Of a DNA stretch of 64,000 nucleotides, positions 1-8,804 are shown one piece after another. The DNA comes from JAJZVS01 sp963708095 (GTDB lineage Bacteria; Pseudomonadota; Alphaproteobacteria; Acetobacterales; Acetobacteraceae). Made by a program: the position numbers and the translations under genes. The stretch spans positions 2,542,001 through 2,606,000 of the forward strand of contig OY970182.1 in assembly GCA_963708095.1 (NCBI GenBank). The letters run 5' to 3'. Within the stretch, counting starts at the first letter, position 1; each line of letters begins with the position of its first letter. Under the pieces are notes generated by a model. It saw nothing but the letters and a program-made list of their open reading frames with translations. It had not been told where the DNA came from and did not search any database.

Positions 1-360
1 CCCGAAATGGCCTATTTCGAGTGCCTGCACGAGGTGAAGCTGATCGTCGACCTCATCTACGAGGGCGGCATCGCGAACATGAACTACTCGATCAGCAACA
101 CCGCGGAATACGGTGAATATGTCTCCGGCCCGCGCATCGTGACGGACGCGACGAAACAGGAAATGAAGCGCGTGCTGGGCGATATCCAGTCCGGCAAGTT
201 CGCCCGCGACTGGATGCTGGAAAACAAGGTCAACCAGACCAGCTTCAAGGCAATGCGCGCGAAGATGGCCACCCACCCGGTCGAGCAGATCGGCGAGAAA
301 CTGCGCGGCATGATGCCGTGGATCGCCAAGAACGCACTCGTGGACAAAAGCCGGAACTAG
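1..360 (+). CDS. ilvC: Ketol-acid reductoisomerase, C-terminal part (5' end outside window)
   Basis: The reading frame is open from the first base and ends at TAG 358-360, so only the last 119 codons of the gene are present. The peptide has the class I KARI C-terminal knot domain: ECLHEVKLIVDLIYEGG, then NMNYSISNTAEYGEY and GPRIVT, which carry conserved metal- and substrate-binding acidic residues. The enzyme makes 2,3-dihydroxy-isovalerate in valine and leucine synthesis (and the isoleucine equivalent), using NADPH and Mg2+. It converges on the chemoreceptor gene that follows, and a strong hairpin lies between them. Confidence 0.95.
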   Translation, partial: PEMAYFECLHEVKLIVDLIYEGGIANMNYSISNTAEYGEYVSGPRIVTDATKQEMKRVLGDIQSGKFARDWMLENKVNQTSFKAMRAKMATHPVEQIGEKLRGMMPWIAKNALVDKSRN

Positions 361-398
361 CCGGCGCGTCCGCATGGCGCGCTGATCGGCGCTTCGAG

Positions 399-437
399 GA
401 AGCAAGGCCTAGGGACTTTGCCCCTTGGCCTTGCTTC
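399..437. terminator. Bidirectional hairpin between ilvC and chemoreceptor gene
   Basis: A perfect 11-bp inverted repeat, GAAGCAAGGCC at 399-409 and its complement at 427-437, with further pairing inside the loop (AGGG with CCCCT). It sits exactly between two convergent genes, so it probably terminates both. Its sequence resembles the hairpins at 5336-5382 and 36910-36932. Confidence 0.7.
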
Positions 438-454
438 TCGGACCCGCGATCGGC

Positions 455-2911
455 TCAGGCCGCCTGCTGGATTGCGGCGAGGAACGTCTCTGCTTCCGCA
501 GTCAGCCGGTCGGACTGTGCGGCGAGCTCGTTCGCCGCTTCCTGCACGGTGCCGGCTTCGTCGCCGGTCTGGCGCACCGCCTCGGCGACGTGGGCGATGT
601 GGCTGGTGACCTCGTTCGTTCCGGCGGCGGCCTGCTGCACGGCACGGGCGATTTCCTGTGTCGCCGCACCCTGCTGTTCCACCGCGCCCGCGATGGCGGT
701 GGCGATGCCGTTCATCTGCTGGATGGTGCCAGCGATCGAGCGCAGCGCTTCCACCGCCTGGCCGGTGGCGCCCTGCATGGCGGCGATCTGGCTGCCGATC
801 TCCTCGGTCGCGCGCGCCGTCTGGGTGGCGAGCGTTTTCACTTCGGAGGCGACCACGGCGAAGCCTTTGCCGGCCTCCCCGGCGCGGGCCGCCTCGATGG
901 TGGCGTTCAGCGCCAGCAGGTTGGTGCGCCCGGCGATATCGCTGATGAGCCGCACCACCTCGCCGATCCGTCCGGCGGCCTCGCTGAGCCCGGTGACGCT
1001 GCGGTCGGTCGCTTCCGCCTCGTGCACCGCCTGGCCGGCGATGCGCGCGGAGTCCGCCACTTGGCGGCTGATCTCGCCGACCGAGGCGGAGAGTTCCTCC
1101 GCACTCGCGGCTACCGCGCTCACGTTGGTGGCGGCTTCCTCGGACGCAGCGGCGACCGCGGTGGTGCGCCCGCCGGCGTCGCCCGCGGCGGCGCTCATGC
1201 TGCGCGCGGTCTCGCGCATCGCCAGCGCGCGGGTGCCGACGTCGCGCGCGATGGCGCCCACCGTGCCCTCGAAGCGCGACACGAGACGCACCTGCTCGGT
1301 CGCCCGGTGCCAAGTCACCATCGGCCCGACATAGGCCCCGTCGCGATCGCGGATCGCGCTCGCGACGAGGTCGAAGGTTTCCTCCCCGAGCGCGATGCGC
1401 GCGCGATGCGGCAGGTTGGCCGGATCGGCGAGCAGCGCGCGCACGTGTTCCGGCGCAGGATGGCAGACATCGATGCTCTGGCCGACTAACTCGGCCGGCG
1501 GCACCGGCAGGTGGTCCTTCACGAGGTCGAGCAGACGCTCCACCTCGGGGTTGATGTAGGTGATGCGGAAGTCCCCGTCCGGTTCGGCCGTCATCACGCC
1601 GGTCGGGAACTGACGGATCATTTCCGCCTTCACGAACGCGTCGCGCACGACCCCGCGCAGCACTTCGAGCGCCGCCGCCATCTGGCCGATCTCGTCGCGC
1701 CTTCCGGCGAAGCCGATCGCCGCCCCGGCGTCGCCCGCCGCCATCGCCTGCACGCCGTGTGTCATCGTCCGGATCGGCCGGCCGATCGCCCGCGCGGTAA
1801 GGCCGCCGGAAATCACCAGCACCAGCGCGATCGCCGCGGCGATCAGCAGCAGCCGCTGCTGTGCCGCGCTCTGCGCCTGATGCGCTGCCAGGCGCGCCGC
1901 CGCCGCCTGACGCGACAGCTCGCGGAAGGCAGCGGCGAGGCTGGTCGCCATGTTGTGCTCCATCATCGAAACCGGTCCGGCGACGAATTTGTCGAGCGTG
2001 ATGGTCTGCTCGACCGCCGCCTGCGCCGCATGCGCGATGCCGGTGCCGAGCATTCCCACGGTCTGTGCATCCGACTGGGTGGAGGCGGGGATGCCGCTCG
2101 CGAGCAGCGCCTTCATCGCCCGGTCGGACTCCGCCACCCCGTCGTCGACGGCGTTGGCGGCGCCGAGATTGCCGGTGGCAAGAAACAGCAGCGCGGCGTT
2201 CTGCATCCGCGCCATCGCCAGCCGATAGTCCTCGAACCGGCGCATCGCGGTGGCGATCGCCGCGGCCGATGCCACCGGCGTGGACGCGGCCGCGGGCGCG
2301 GACGTGCCGCCGCCGGGCAGGACGGCGGGCGCCCCCCCGGGGAGGGCCTCGGTCCCCGCACCGGGCAGGCCGGCCGTGACGCCATCGACGCCATTCGCCA
2401 CCGTGCCGCCGTGGGCCAGCTCCTTGGCGAACGAGTTCAGGCTGAACTCGAACGTCGGCCACGCCTGGATCAGGTCGCGGCCGCGCTGCAGCACGATCGT
2501 TCGCCGCATCGCCCCGGCCGCGCGCAGCACCGCGGCAAAGCGGTCGAGCGTGATCCCGGCGGCGGCAAGATAGGTCTGTGCCGTCTCGTCGGCCCCGCCG
2601 TCGCGCACGGCCTGCAGGATCTTGTGGCCGAGCGCCACCTCCACATCCACATCCCGCAGGCGTGCGGCGAGGTGCGGCACGATCTGCACCGTCGGGATCC
2701 GCTGGCCGATCGCCTGCATGTGGGCGCCGACCAGCAGCGCCTCCTCCACCGCGCGCTGCGCCTGCAGCGCCTGCTCGGCGTGGCGCTGCTGCACCGCCAC
2801 GGTGGCGAGATCGGTCCGCGCCGACCAGTACATGCCGCCCAGCAGCGCCAGGGCGGCCAGCGCCGACAGGCCGAGCTTGCGGCCGATGGACAGATCGCGC
2901 AGCAGATGCAT
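455..2911 (-). CDS. Methyl-accepting chemotaxis protein with HAMP and PAS domains
   Basis: An 818-residue transmembrane chemoreceptor. TM1 is about residues 13-30, a long sensory region runs to about 350, TM2 is 354-374 and HAMP 374-425. A PAS-like domain (about 433-545, with TAEPDGDFRITYINPEVE) precedes the MCP signalling domain (about 560-810). The signalling hairpin tip is recognisable in SDIAGRTNLLALNATIEAAR, followed by GKGFAVVASEVKTLA, the region that contacts CheA and CheW. Residues about 168-216 are a Gly/Ala/Pro-rich low-complexity insert in the sensory region, probably disordered. The ATG at 2911 gives the conserved RDLSIGRKL membrane entry. The ligand is unknown and no che genes are nearby. 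Confidence 0.93.
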   Translation of the reverse strand: MHLLRDLSIGRKLGLSALAALALLGGMYWSARTDLATVAVQQRHAEQALQAQRAVEEALLVGAHMQAIGQRIPTVQIVPHLAARLRDVDVEVALGHKILQAVRDGGADETAQTYLAAAGITLDRFAAVLRAAGAMRRTIVLQRGRDLIQAWPTFEFSLNSFAKELAHGGTVANGVDGVTAGLPGAGTEALPGGAPAVLPGGGTSAPAAASTPVASAAAIATAMRRFEDYRLAMARMQNAALLFLATGNLGAANAVDDGVAESDRAMKALLASGIPASTQSDAQTVGMLGTGIAHAAQAAVEQTITLDKFVAGPVSMMEHNMATSLAAAFRELSRQAAAARLAAHQAQSAAQQRLLLIAAAIALVLVISGGLTARAIGRPIRTMTHGVQAMAAGDAGAAIGFAGRRDEIGQMAAALEVLRGVVRDAFVKAEMIRQFPTGVMTAEPDGDFRITYINPEVERLLDLVKDHLPVPPAELVGQSIDVCHPAPEHVRALLADPANLPHRARIALGEETFDLVASAIRDRDGAYVGPMVTWHRATEQVRLVSRFEGTVGAIARDVGTRALAMRETARSMSAAAGDAGGRTTAVAAASEEAATNVSAVAASAEELSASVGEISRQVADSARIAGQAVHEAEATDRSVTGLSEAAGRIGEVVRLISDIAGRTNLLALNATIEAARAGEAGKGFAVVASEVKTLATQTARATEEIGSQIAAMQGATGQAVEALRSIAGTIQQMNGIATAIAGAVEQQGAATQEIARAVQQAAAGTNEVTSHIAHVAEAVRQTGDEAGTVQEAANELAAQSDRLTAEAETFLAAIQQAA

Positions 2912-2956
2912 CGCAGGCAGCTCCGTACTTCCCGCAACGACCCTGCGCCGCGATAC

Positions 2957-4417
2957 TTAACCGCCGATGAACGCGGCCCGCACCGCGAACAGCCCGCCGA
3001 TCGCCACCCAGGCGAGCAGCAGGCTCACCGCGGCGTAGCCCGCGTTCCACACCGTGCTCACCCGCCAGGGCGACACGCGCAGCCAGCGCGCCGTGGTGAT
3101 GGCGCTGGCCGACATCGGCGTGACCCCGACCGCCAGCCCCCAGCCCAGCATGCAAGCGAAAGCCAGCACCGCCGGCGGCACGCCGAGCGCGGCCGGGGCG
3201 GGGATTGCCGCCCCGATCAGCGCCACCACCGCAATGGGGTTCAGCCCGATCTGTCCCGTTAGCATCAGCAGCAGCGGCACGGCGAGCGGGATGGCAAGCG
3301 GCGGCAGTGCGCCGAGCCACGGCGCCAGCCCCGCCCCCGGCAACGCCCCGCCCAGCGCCACGCCCATGAAGCCGGAGGCGCCGAGCACCGTCGCCTCGGC
3401 CCGGAACGCCGGCGCGCGGGCCGCGAATCGCTGCGCCCGGCGGGCAAGCAGCGCCGGCAGAGGCACCGCCAGGCCGCCGGGCGTGCCCAAGCGGGCCGCG
3501 CCGTATGCCTGCATGCCGACCCAGGCAAGCGCCACCGCCGGCACCACCAGGGTCACCGCGCTCACGAGGCCGATGCCGAACAGCGCGGCGGCTGCCTCGG
3601 CCAGCGCCATCACCAGCCCGACCAGGGCGACCAGGCGCAGATGGATCGCCCAACCGCCGGCGGGCGGGACAGCGGGCGTGGGCTCCGGCCGGCGGCGCCA
3701 GAGCAGCCGGTCCTCCGCCCAGCCGAGACCCAGCATCGCCATCGCCACCACGAAACCCGCCGGCAGCAGCAGGCGCATCGGCGCGGTCGGCACGGCGGTC
3801 GCGACCACCGCGGTCATGACGTTGAGCGGGCTCCAGCAGTTCATCACGCAGAAACCGCGGAACACCGCCATCAGCATCCGCCGCGCCCGCATCGGCGCGG
3901 CGGATGCGTCGGCATTGGCACGGGTCACCATCGCGCCAAGCAGGTCGATGGCGCCGTAGGAGAGGATGATGCCGAACAGATGCCCGCCCCCGGCCAGCGC
4001 GGCGTAACGCCGACCGGGGGGCTGGGAGACGAGGTGCCGCCCGCAGGCGCGCACCAGCCGGCTCGTTTCGGCCGCGTCGCGCAGCGCGCTGAGCGCAAAG
4101 TAAAACGCCGCGTATTCGGCGCCGCGCCGCCAGCCGGCCAGGAACAACCCGACGGCATCCGTGCCGCCGCGGTGGGCGAGTCCAATCCCGGCGAGGCCCG
4201 CAGCGGAGAACCCGATCAGCACCGCGCGCGCGTAGCGGCGCTGGCGCGGAAACTCGAGCAGCAGGAAGCCGAGCAGCGCCAGGCCGGCGATGTCGCCCAC
4301 CCAACTCAGCCCCGGCAGCAGCCCGACGAGCGATCCGGCCCAGGCGAGCGCGTAGCAGCGGGCGCTGGACGCCGTGCCGGCGACCGGCGCAAGGGGGGGA
4401 ACGGAGGCGAGGGACAC
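2957..4417 (-). CDS. Polytopic membrane protein, possible ion-transporter-superfamily permease
   Basis: A 486-residue protein made almost entirely of hydrophobic helices (about 10-12 segments), starting at GTG 4417. I do not recognise the family with certainty. The segments LTGQIGLNPIAVVALIGAAIP and a similarly placed pair of re-entrant-looking Gly/Pro-rich stretches resemble ion-transporter (IT) superfamily carriers, which move organic anions or arsenite. A mid-protein cytoplasmic loop is rich in Arg. It lies 45 bases upstream of the chemoreceptor gene on the same strand, so co-expression is plausible. Substrate and mechanism cannot be read from the sequence. Confidence 0.6.
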   Translation of the reverse strand: MSLASVPPLAPVAGTASSARCYALAWAGSLVGLLPGLSWVGDIAGLALLGFLLLEFPRQRRYARAVLIGFSAAGLAGIGLAHRGGTDAVGLFLAGWRRGAEYAAFYFALSALRDAAETSRLVRACGRHLVSQPPGRRYAALAGGGHLFGIILSYGAIDLLGAMVTRANADASAAPMRARRMLMAVFRGFCVMNCWSPLNVMTAVVATAVPTAPMRLLLPAGFVVAMAMLGLGWAEDRLLWRRRPEPTPAVPPAGGWAIHLRLVALVGLVMALAEAAAALFGIGLVSAVTLVVPAVALAWVGMQAYGAARLGTPGGLAVPLPALLARRAQRFAARAPAFRAEATVLGASGFMGVALGGALPGAGLAPWLGALPPLAIPLAVPLLLMLTGQIGLNPIAVVALIGAAIPAPAALGVPPAVLAFACMLGWGLAVGVTPMSASAITTARWLRVSPWRVSTVWNAGYAAVSLLLAWVAIGGLFAVRAAFIGG

Positions 4418-4679
4418 GGCGCAGGGTTCCGGGGCGGAGTCGAGGCGGGCCGCCTATCCTGCCGGGCGCGGTCGCACATGCACAGAGGACGCATGCCCAG
4501 AGGACACGTGCCCCCGGAGACCGTCGGGTCCGGACGCACCAGTCGCCCCTTCAACGCCCCCTCTCCTGCCCTTCGCGGGAGAGGGCCGGTATGAGGTCGC
4601 CCTTGACAGCCATCACGCTGGACAGCCCCGCGCCGCGCCGGCAGGCTCGCGGTCTCTCCCCCTTCCCCGCAGGATCCCG
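4418..4679. repeat. Intergenic 15-bp tandem units and a REP-like hairpin
   Basis: Four imperfect 15-bp units lie at 4484-4498 (AGAGGACGCATGCCC), 4499-4513 (AGAGGACACGTGCCC), 4514-4528 and 4529-4543. A hairpin follows, with 11-bp arms at 4559-4569 and 4575-4585 and one mismatch (CCCTCTCCTGC/GCGGGAGAGGG). The same 15-bp unit type recurs in cobA (12762-12881) on the opposite strand. No gene is supported in the gap. Confidence 0.65.
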
Positions 4680-5324
4680 ATGCTCTTCGACCTCGCCGCC
4701 CTCGATGCGCAGAACGCCTACAAGCTGCTGGTCTCCACCGTCGTGCCGCGGCCGATCGCCTGGATCACCACCCAGGACATCGACGGCAGCGTGAACGCCG
4801 CGCCGTTCTCGTTCTTCAACGCCGTCTCCGGCAACCCGCCGGTGGTCGCGATCGGCATCGGCGGGCGCGCGCCGGGCGACGCCAAGGACACCGGCGGCAA
4901 CATCCGCCGTACCGGGGAATTCGTCGTGAACCTGGTCAGCGACGCGCTCGCCGAGAAGATGAACATCACGGCAATCGACTTCGACAAGAGCGTGAACGAG
5001 CTTTCCGAAGCCGGCCTGACCACCGCGCCGTCCGCAAAAATCCGCCCGCCACGCATCGCCGAAAGCCCGGTGGCGCTGGAGTGCGAGCGGCTGGTGATCG
5101 TCGACGTCGGCATCGATCGCTCCGTGGTGCTGGGCCGGGTGCTGGCGATTCATATTGCGGACGACTGCGTGCTCGACCCGGCACGGTGCTATGTCGATAC
5201 GCACCGGCTCGACCTGATCGGGCGCATGCACGGCGGCGGCTGGTACGCGCGCACCCGCGACAGTTTCGACCTGCCCCGTATCCCCCTCGCCGACTGGCCG
5301 CAGCAGAAGACCACAGCCAGCTGA
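4680..5324 (+). CDS. Flavin reductase family protein (FMN-binding split barrel)
   Basis: A 214-residue protein of the flavin reductase-like (split-barrel, FMN-binding) family. The motif STVVPRPIAWITT followed by GSVNAAPFSFFNAVSGNPPVV is the characteristic FMN-binding core, and FVVNLVSDALAEKMN is the next conserved strand-helix. Such proteins use NAD(P)H to reduce flavin for a partner oxygenase, or act as flavoproteins in their own right. No partner is adjacent. The start at ATG 4680 (PMLFDLAALD) fits the family length; the longer upstream open frame runs through intergenic repeats and was excluded. A terminator hairpin follows at 5336. Confidence 0.88.
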   Translation: MLFDLAALDAQNAYKLLVSTVVPRPIAWITTQDIDGSVNAAPFSFFNAVSGNPPVVAIGIGGRAPGDAKDTGGNIRRTGEFVVNLVSDALAEKMNITAIDFDKSVNELSEAGLTTAPSAKIRPPRIAESPVALECERLVIVDVGIDRSVVLGRVLAIHIADDCVLDPARCYVDTHRLDLIGRMHGGGWYARTRDSFDLPRIPLADWPQQKTTAS

Positions 5325-5335
5325 AGGTTCGACGC

Positions 5336-5382
5336 TTGGAAGGGAAGGCCAGGAGGCAGAGCCCCTTGGCCTTTCTTTCCAA
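5336..5382 (+). terminator. Rho-independent-type hairpin after flavin reductase gene
   Basis: Sixteen-base arms at 5336-5351 and 5367-5382 pair at 14 of 16 positions around an AAGGCC/GGCCTT core, 11 bases after the upstream stop codon. It belongs to the same hairpin type as 399-437. Confidence 0.65.
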
Positions 5383-5558
5383 ATCTCAAACGTTTCGGTG
5401 GACTGCGGCGCCGGTACCACAGGCAACCACCGAATGACCCTCCGGCCACGGCGATCTTGCAGGGCTGCCCTGGCGTAATTCCAGTTTACGCAAGCCTGGC
5501 CGAGGCGCACCTCGCGCCGACTTTTCTTGCCTGAACCCCGGCCCGAGGCGCCCCTCCC

Positions 5559-6818
5559 GTGAAGACTGCGACGGCTGCAGCGAGCGCCTCGCCCGAACTC
5601 GTGCTCAAGACCGAGCTCATGATCAGCCGCGTGCTGCGCGGTGGCGTGCTGCTCAGCATCGCGATCGTCGGCATCGGCATCACCGATTTCTTCTTCCTCC
5701 GGCTGGCCGGACGCCTGCCGGACGCGACCTTCCCCGATTCGCTGCCGTCGCTGGCGGCCGGGCTGCAGCTTGCGCAGCCGCTGGCGATCGCCTCGCTCGG
5801 CCTGTTGGTGCTGATGGCGACGCCGGTGCTACGGGTCGCGGTCTCGATCCCCGCCTTCGCGCTGGAGCGGGACTGGACCTACGTGCGCATCACCACCCTG
5901 GTGCTCGCCATCTTGCTGTTCAGCATCTTCGCCGTCGGCGACTGGATGAGCCGGCCGGGCATCCCGCCCATCCAGGGCGCCAACCTGTGGTTCTTCGCCG
6001 CGGTGCTGGGGTCCTCTGCGTTCGCGGGCTTTATCGGCGCGCTGGTCGGCCTCGGCGGCGGGGTGTTCGTGGTACCGATCCTCACGCTCGTCTTCCACGT
6101 GCCGTTCGACGCGGCGATCGGGGCATCGATCGTTTCGGTGATCGCGACTTCCTCCGGCGCCGCCGCTGCCTATGTGAAGGACCGGCTGACCAACCTGCGG
6201 GTCGGCATGTTCCTGGAAGTCGCCACCACGATCGGGGCAATCTGCGGCGCGCTGCTAACCACCGTGCTCGATCCCACCATCCTGTTCCTCGTGTTCGGCG
6301 GGGTGCTGGTGATCTCCGCGCTGCCGCTCGTGTTCCGGCTCAGCGAGGAACTGCCGCAGAACGTCCGCCACCACCCCTGGGCGCAGGCGCTGCGGCTGGG
6401 CGGTACCTACCCGGACCAGCGCCTGAAGCGGGAGATCGCCTACAACGTCGATCGCGTGCCGCACGGGTTCGGCATCATGTGGCTCGCCGGTACGCTGTCC
6501 GGGTTGCTCGGCATCGGCAGCGGCACCTTCAAGGTGCTGGCGCTGGACACCGCCATGCGGCTGCCGATGAAGGTCTCCACCACCACCAGCAACTTCATGA
6601 TCGGCGTGACAGCAGCAGCCTCGGCCGGCATCTTCTTCCAGCGCGGCGACATCGACCCCGTGATCGCCGCCCCGGTCGCGCTCGGCGTGCTGGCGGGCGC
6701 AACGTTGGGCGCGCTGTCGCTCACCCGCATGTCCAACCGGCGGCTGCGCAAGGTGTTCGTTCCCGTCGTGCTGCTGGTCGCCGCCAACATGCTGGCCCGC
6801 GGGTTCGGGCTGATTTGA
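5559..6818 (+). CDS. Fused DUF1634-TauE/SafE membrane permease
   Basis: A 419-residue inner-membrane protein starting at GTG 5559; an in-frame ATG 20 codons later is an alternative. Residues about 15-125 match DUF1634, with LRGGVLLSIAIVGIG near the start and the diagnostic TPVLRVAVSIPAFALERDWT. Residues about 140-419 are a TauE/SafE (DUF81) permease, with the duplicated motif GLGGGVFVVPIL and GIGSGTFKVLAL and the adjacent Asp/Ser-rich helices. TauE/SafE proteins export sulfite, sulfoacetate or other small organic acids. DUF1634 proteins are usually separate neighbouring genes, so the fusion is unusual and supports physical partnership. The sulfate assimilation operon is 6 kb away. Confidence 0.85.
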   Translation: MKTATAAASASPELVLKTELMISRVLRGGVLLSIAIVGIGITDFFFLRLAGRLPDATFPDSLPSLAAGLQLAQPLAIASLGLLVLMATPVLRVAVSIPAFALERDWTYVRITTLVLAILLFSIFAVGDWMSRPGIPPIQGANLWFFAAVLGSSAFAGFIGALVGLGGGVFVVPILTLVFHVPFDAAIGASIVSVIATSSGAAAAYVKDRLTNLRVGMFLEVATTIGAICGALLTTVLDPTILFLVFGGVLVISALPLVFRLSEELPQNVRHHPWAQALRLGGTYPDQRLKREIAYNVDRVPHGFGIMWLAGTLSGLLGIGSGTFKVLALDTAMRLPMKVSTTTSNFMIGVTAAASAGIFFQRGDIDPVIAAPVALGVLAGATLGALSLTRMSNRRLRKVFVPVVLLVAANMLARGFGLI

Positions 6819-7127
6819 CGGCCGGAAGTAAGGCCGAAGGGCGCGCGGCCTCCAGGGCAGATCGGTCCGACGGCGACGGCACGTTAACCGGCGATGCCGA
6901 CGCGCTCGTGTCGTGGCAGATTCACTGACCTTGCTTCCGGCCAGGCCTGGAGAACGCCTGTGGTCTTTCGTATCCGGTCCGGCCCGCCGATGAGGCCGCC
7001 AGTGCGTCTCTCCAGCGGAGATATCGTGAAAACTTGACACCTTTCTTCCGGCCTCAGCGTAATAAGGGTCCTCTCTGATTGGGGCTGCTGGGGTCAAGCT
7101 GTTTCTCGCACCTTTTCGGATGTCTGG
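6819..7127. other. Gene-free stretch, possible insertion-sequence remnant
   Basis: About 310 bases with no supportable gene. A GAAAACTTGACACCTTTC stretch at 7028-7045, with lower GC than its surroundings, is followed by TGATTGGGGC at 7076-7085. The same 10 bases occur inverted at 8895-8904, beyond the IS110 transposase. The stretch looks like insertion-sequence-associated DNA, but its family cannot be named from here. Confidence 0.4.
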
Positions 7128-7451
7128 TCAGTCGCGGCCATAGCCGCGTGGTAACGCGATGTCGGCAATGGCCGTGAGGTCGAGATCGACGATAGCTTCG
7201 AGCACGTCGGCGGTAGGGCTTTCCTGAAGGCTTTTGGGCAATGCGGTCAGCCAGCCGGCATACTCGGCCTGCAGTGTCAGTAACTCAGTGACGGCCTCTC
7301 GCCACCGTTGCGGCCGGCTGCGTCGATCGGTTGGGCGGTGCGTGCGGGTTTGGGCCGGCGCTGGGCGCATTGAATGCCTTGCGCGATAGCGAGCTTGGCG
7401 CTCGGCGTTGCTCATCGCCTGCTCGCCATTTGGTTTGCGGCCCGTCGACAT
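7128..7451 (-). CDS. Small IS-associated hypothetical protein
   Basis: A 107-residue basic protein beginning MSTGRKPNGEQAMSNAERQ, followed by YRARH, Arg-rich linkers and an acidic C-terminal half (LQAEYAGWLTALPKSLQ, then LEAIVDLDLTAIADI, ending PRGYGRD). Proteins of this kind often lie beside transposase genes in alphaproteobacteria, and I recall them in that setting, but no function is established. The start at ATG 7451 gives the usual N-terminus; an open frame extends upstream to 7532. It shares the strand of the IS110 transposase 310 bases upstream and may be a passenger or the remnant of another element. Confidence 0.6.
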   Translation of the reverse strand: MSTGRKPNGEQAMSNAERQARYRARHSMRPAPAQTRTHRPTDRRSRPQRWREAVTELLTLQAEYAGWLTALPKSLQESPTADVLEAIVDLDLTAIADIALPRGYGRD

Positions 7452-7760
7452 GGCTTCACCTTCCGTTACGTAACGCATTGCAGGGGGATCGGCGTCAATC
7501 GGTTGCCCCTTGCCCGGCAAGACCGGGATCAAGCGGCTTGTCGTCTTTGACGTAGCGCCCGTGGGTCACTCGCTTCTCTTCGCGGTCGGCGCATGGCCGC
7601 CGCAGGATGGGGTCAGGAGGGAGAAGCGTCTCAATCTGTCCCGCGACCTGGAGGCATTGCTACCGTCCGGTTCCGGACTCTCAACGAGATCGCCTCGCCC
7701 ATCGTCCCCACGGGAACGACGCGGCTCCGCCCTTTCAGGCGGACACTGGAACGGCTCGGC

Positions 7761-8804
7761 TCATGCGGCGGTCATGGTGGCCGCGGCTTGCTTGCCCCAC
7801 CGGAACTCGCTGCCATCGGTCCACATCCGGTGCAAAATCACCGCCAGCTTGCGCGCGACCGCGACACGGGCGCGCGCCATGCCCCGGCGCTTAGCGACGC
7901 TCATCCCCCACGCTCGCAACGCCGACCACCTGGTGCTGCGGATCAGCAGTGAATGCGCTGCTTCATACAGAGCGGTGCGGGCCAGTTCGTCGCCGCACCG
8001 GCTGATGTGGCCTTGGATGTCCGTCTCACCCGATTGGTAGCGTCGCGGCGTCAGGCCGAGATGGGCGCCGACGTCGCGTGACTTCCGGAAGCGGTCCGGC
8101 TGATCGATGGTGGCGCGGAACGCCAGCGCGGTCAGCGGCCCGACGCCCGGCACCGTCATCAACCGACGGCACGTCGGTTCGACGCGCACCTCGTCGAGCA
8201 CGCGCTTGCTGAGCGCGTCGGCCTGCTGGCTCATCACCTCGACGACGGCCAGCAGCGATTCAGTCAGGCTTGCCAGCACCGGGTCGTCGGCGGCCAGCTC
8301 GCGCACCCGCGCCGGGAATATCTTGCGGCTTGGTGTGCCGACCTTCAGCCCGGCCTCGCGCAGCAACGCCCGTATGCCATTCTCGACATCCTGGCGCTTG
8401 TTCAGCACCATCCGCCGCGCGCTCAGCAGCGCGCGCCAGGAGCGGCAGAACGGACTTTTGACGTGAACCGCGCGATACCAGCCGGTGCGCATGATCTGCG
8501 CGATCCCGCGCGCGTCGTTGCGGTCGGTCTTGTTCGGCATGGCACCCATCGCCGCCTTGGCCTGCCGCGCCTCGATGCAGATCGCCGGGATGCCAGCCGC
8601 CGTGATCCCGGCGTGCAGCCAGGCGCTCAGCGAGCACGCCTCCAGGCCAACCCGCTCCATCTTCATCCCGCACGCCCCGAAGAACGCGACCAGCGCCTCC
8701 GGCTCGCTGGCCACGCGCACCTCGCGCACAACGCGTCCCGCATCATCGACGATGCAGATCGCGGCCTCTTCCAACGACACGTCCAACCCGGCAAAGTAAC
8801 CCAC
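7761..8804 (-). CDS. IS110-family transposase (DEDD RNA-guided recombinase type)
   Basis: A 347-residue transposase. The N-terminal RuvC-like DEDD domain shows FAGLDVSLEEAAICI, VGLEACSLSAWL and KTDRNDARGIAQIM, the acidic catalytic residues in order. The C-terminal transposase-20 domain shows MTVPGVGPLTALAF, then RRYQSGE and HISRCGDELARTALYEAAH, where the catalytic serine is expected. A long coiled-coil links them. The protein looks intact. I chose GTG 8804 because a GGAGGAG ribosome-binding site lies just upstream and the product then starts at the conserved GYFAGLDVS; the open frame runs further, to 8885. Related enzymes are directed by a bridge RNA encoded in the element. Confidence 0.93.
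   Translation of the reverse strand: MGYFAGLDVSLEEAAICIVDDAGRVVREVRVASEPEALVAFFGACGMKMERVGLEACSLSAWLHAGITAAGIPAICIEARQAKAAMGAMPNKTDRNDARGIAQIMRTGWYRAVHVKSPFCRSWRALLSARRMVLNKRQDVENGIRALLREAGLKVGTPSRKIFPARVRELAADDPVLASLTESLLAVVEVMSQQADALSKRVLDEVRVEPTCRRLMTVPGVGPLTALAFRATIDQPDRFRKSRDVGAHLGLTPRRYQSGETDIQGHISRCGDELARTALYEAAHSLLIRSTRWSALRAWGMSVAKRRGMARARVAVARKLAVILHRMWTDGSEFRWGKQAAATMTAA

Noticed and set aside
357..4304. A 1315-codon minus-strand open frame running antisense and through several genes
   Set aside because: It is an artefact of high GC; the true genes (chemoreceptor, permease-like protein) occupy other frames and have motifs, whereas this frame is Arg/Gly/Pro-rich with none.
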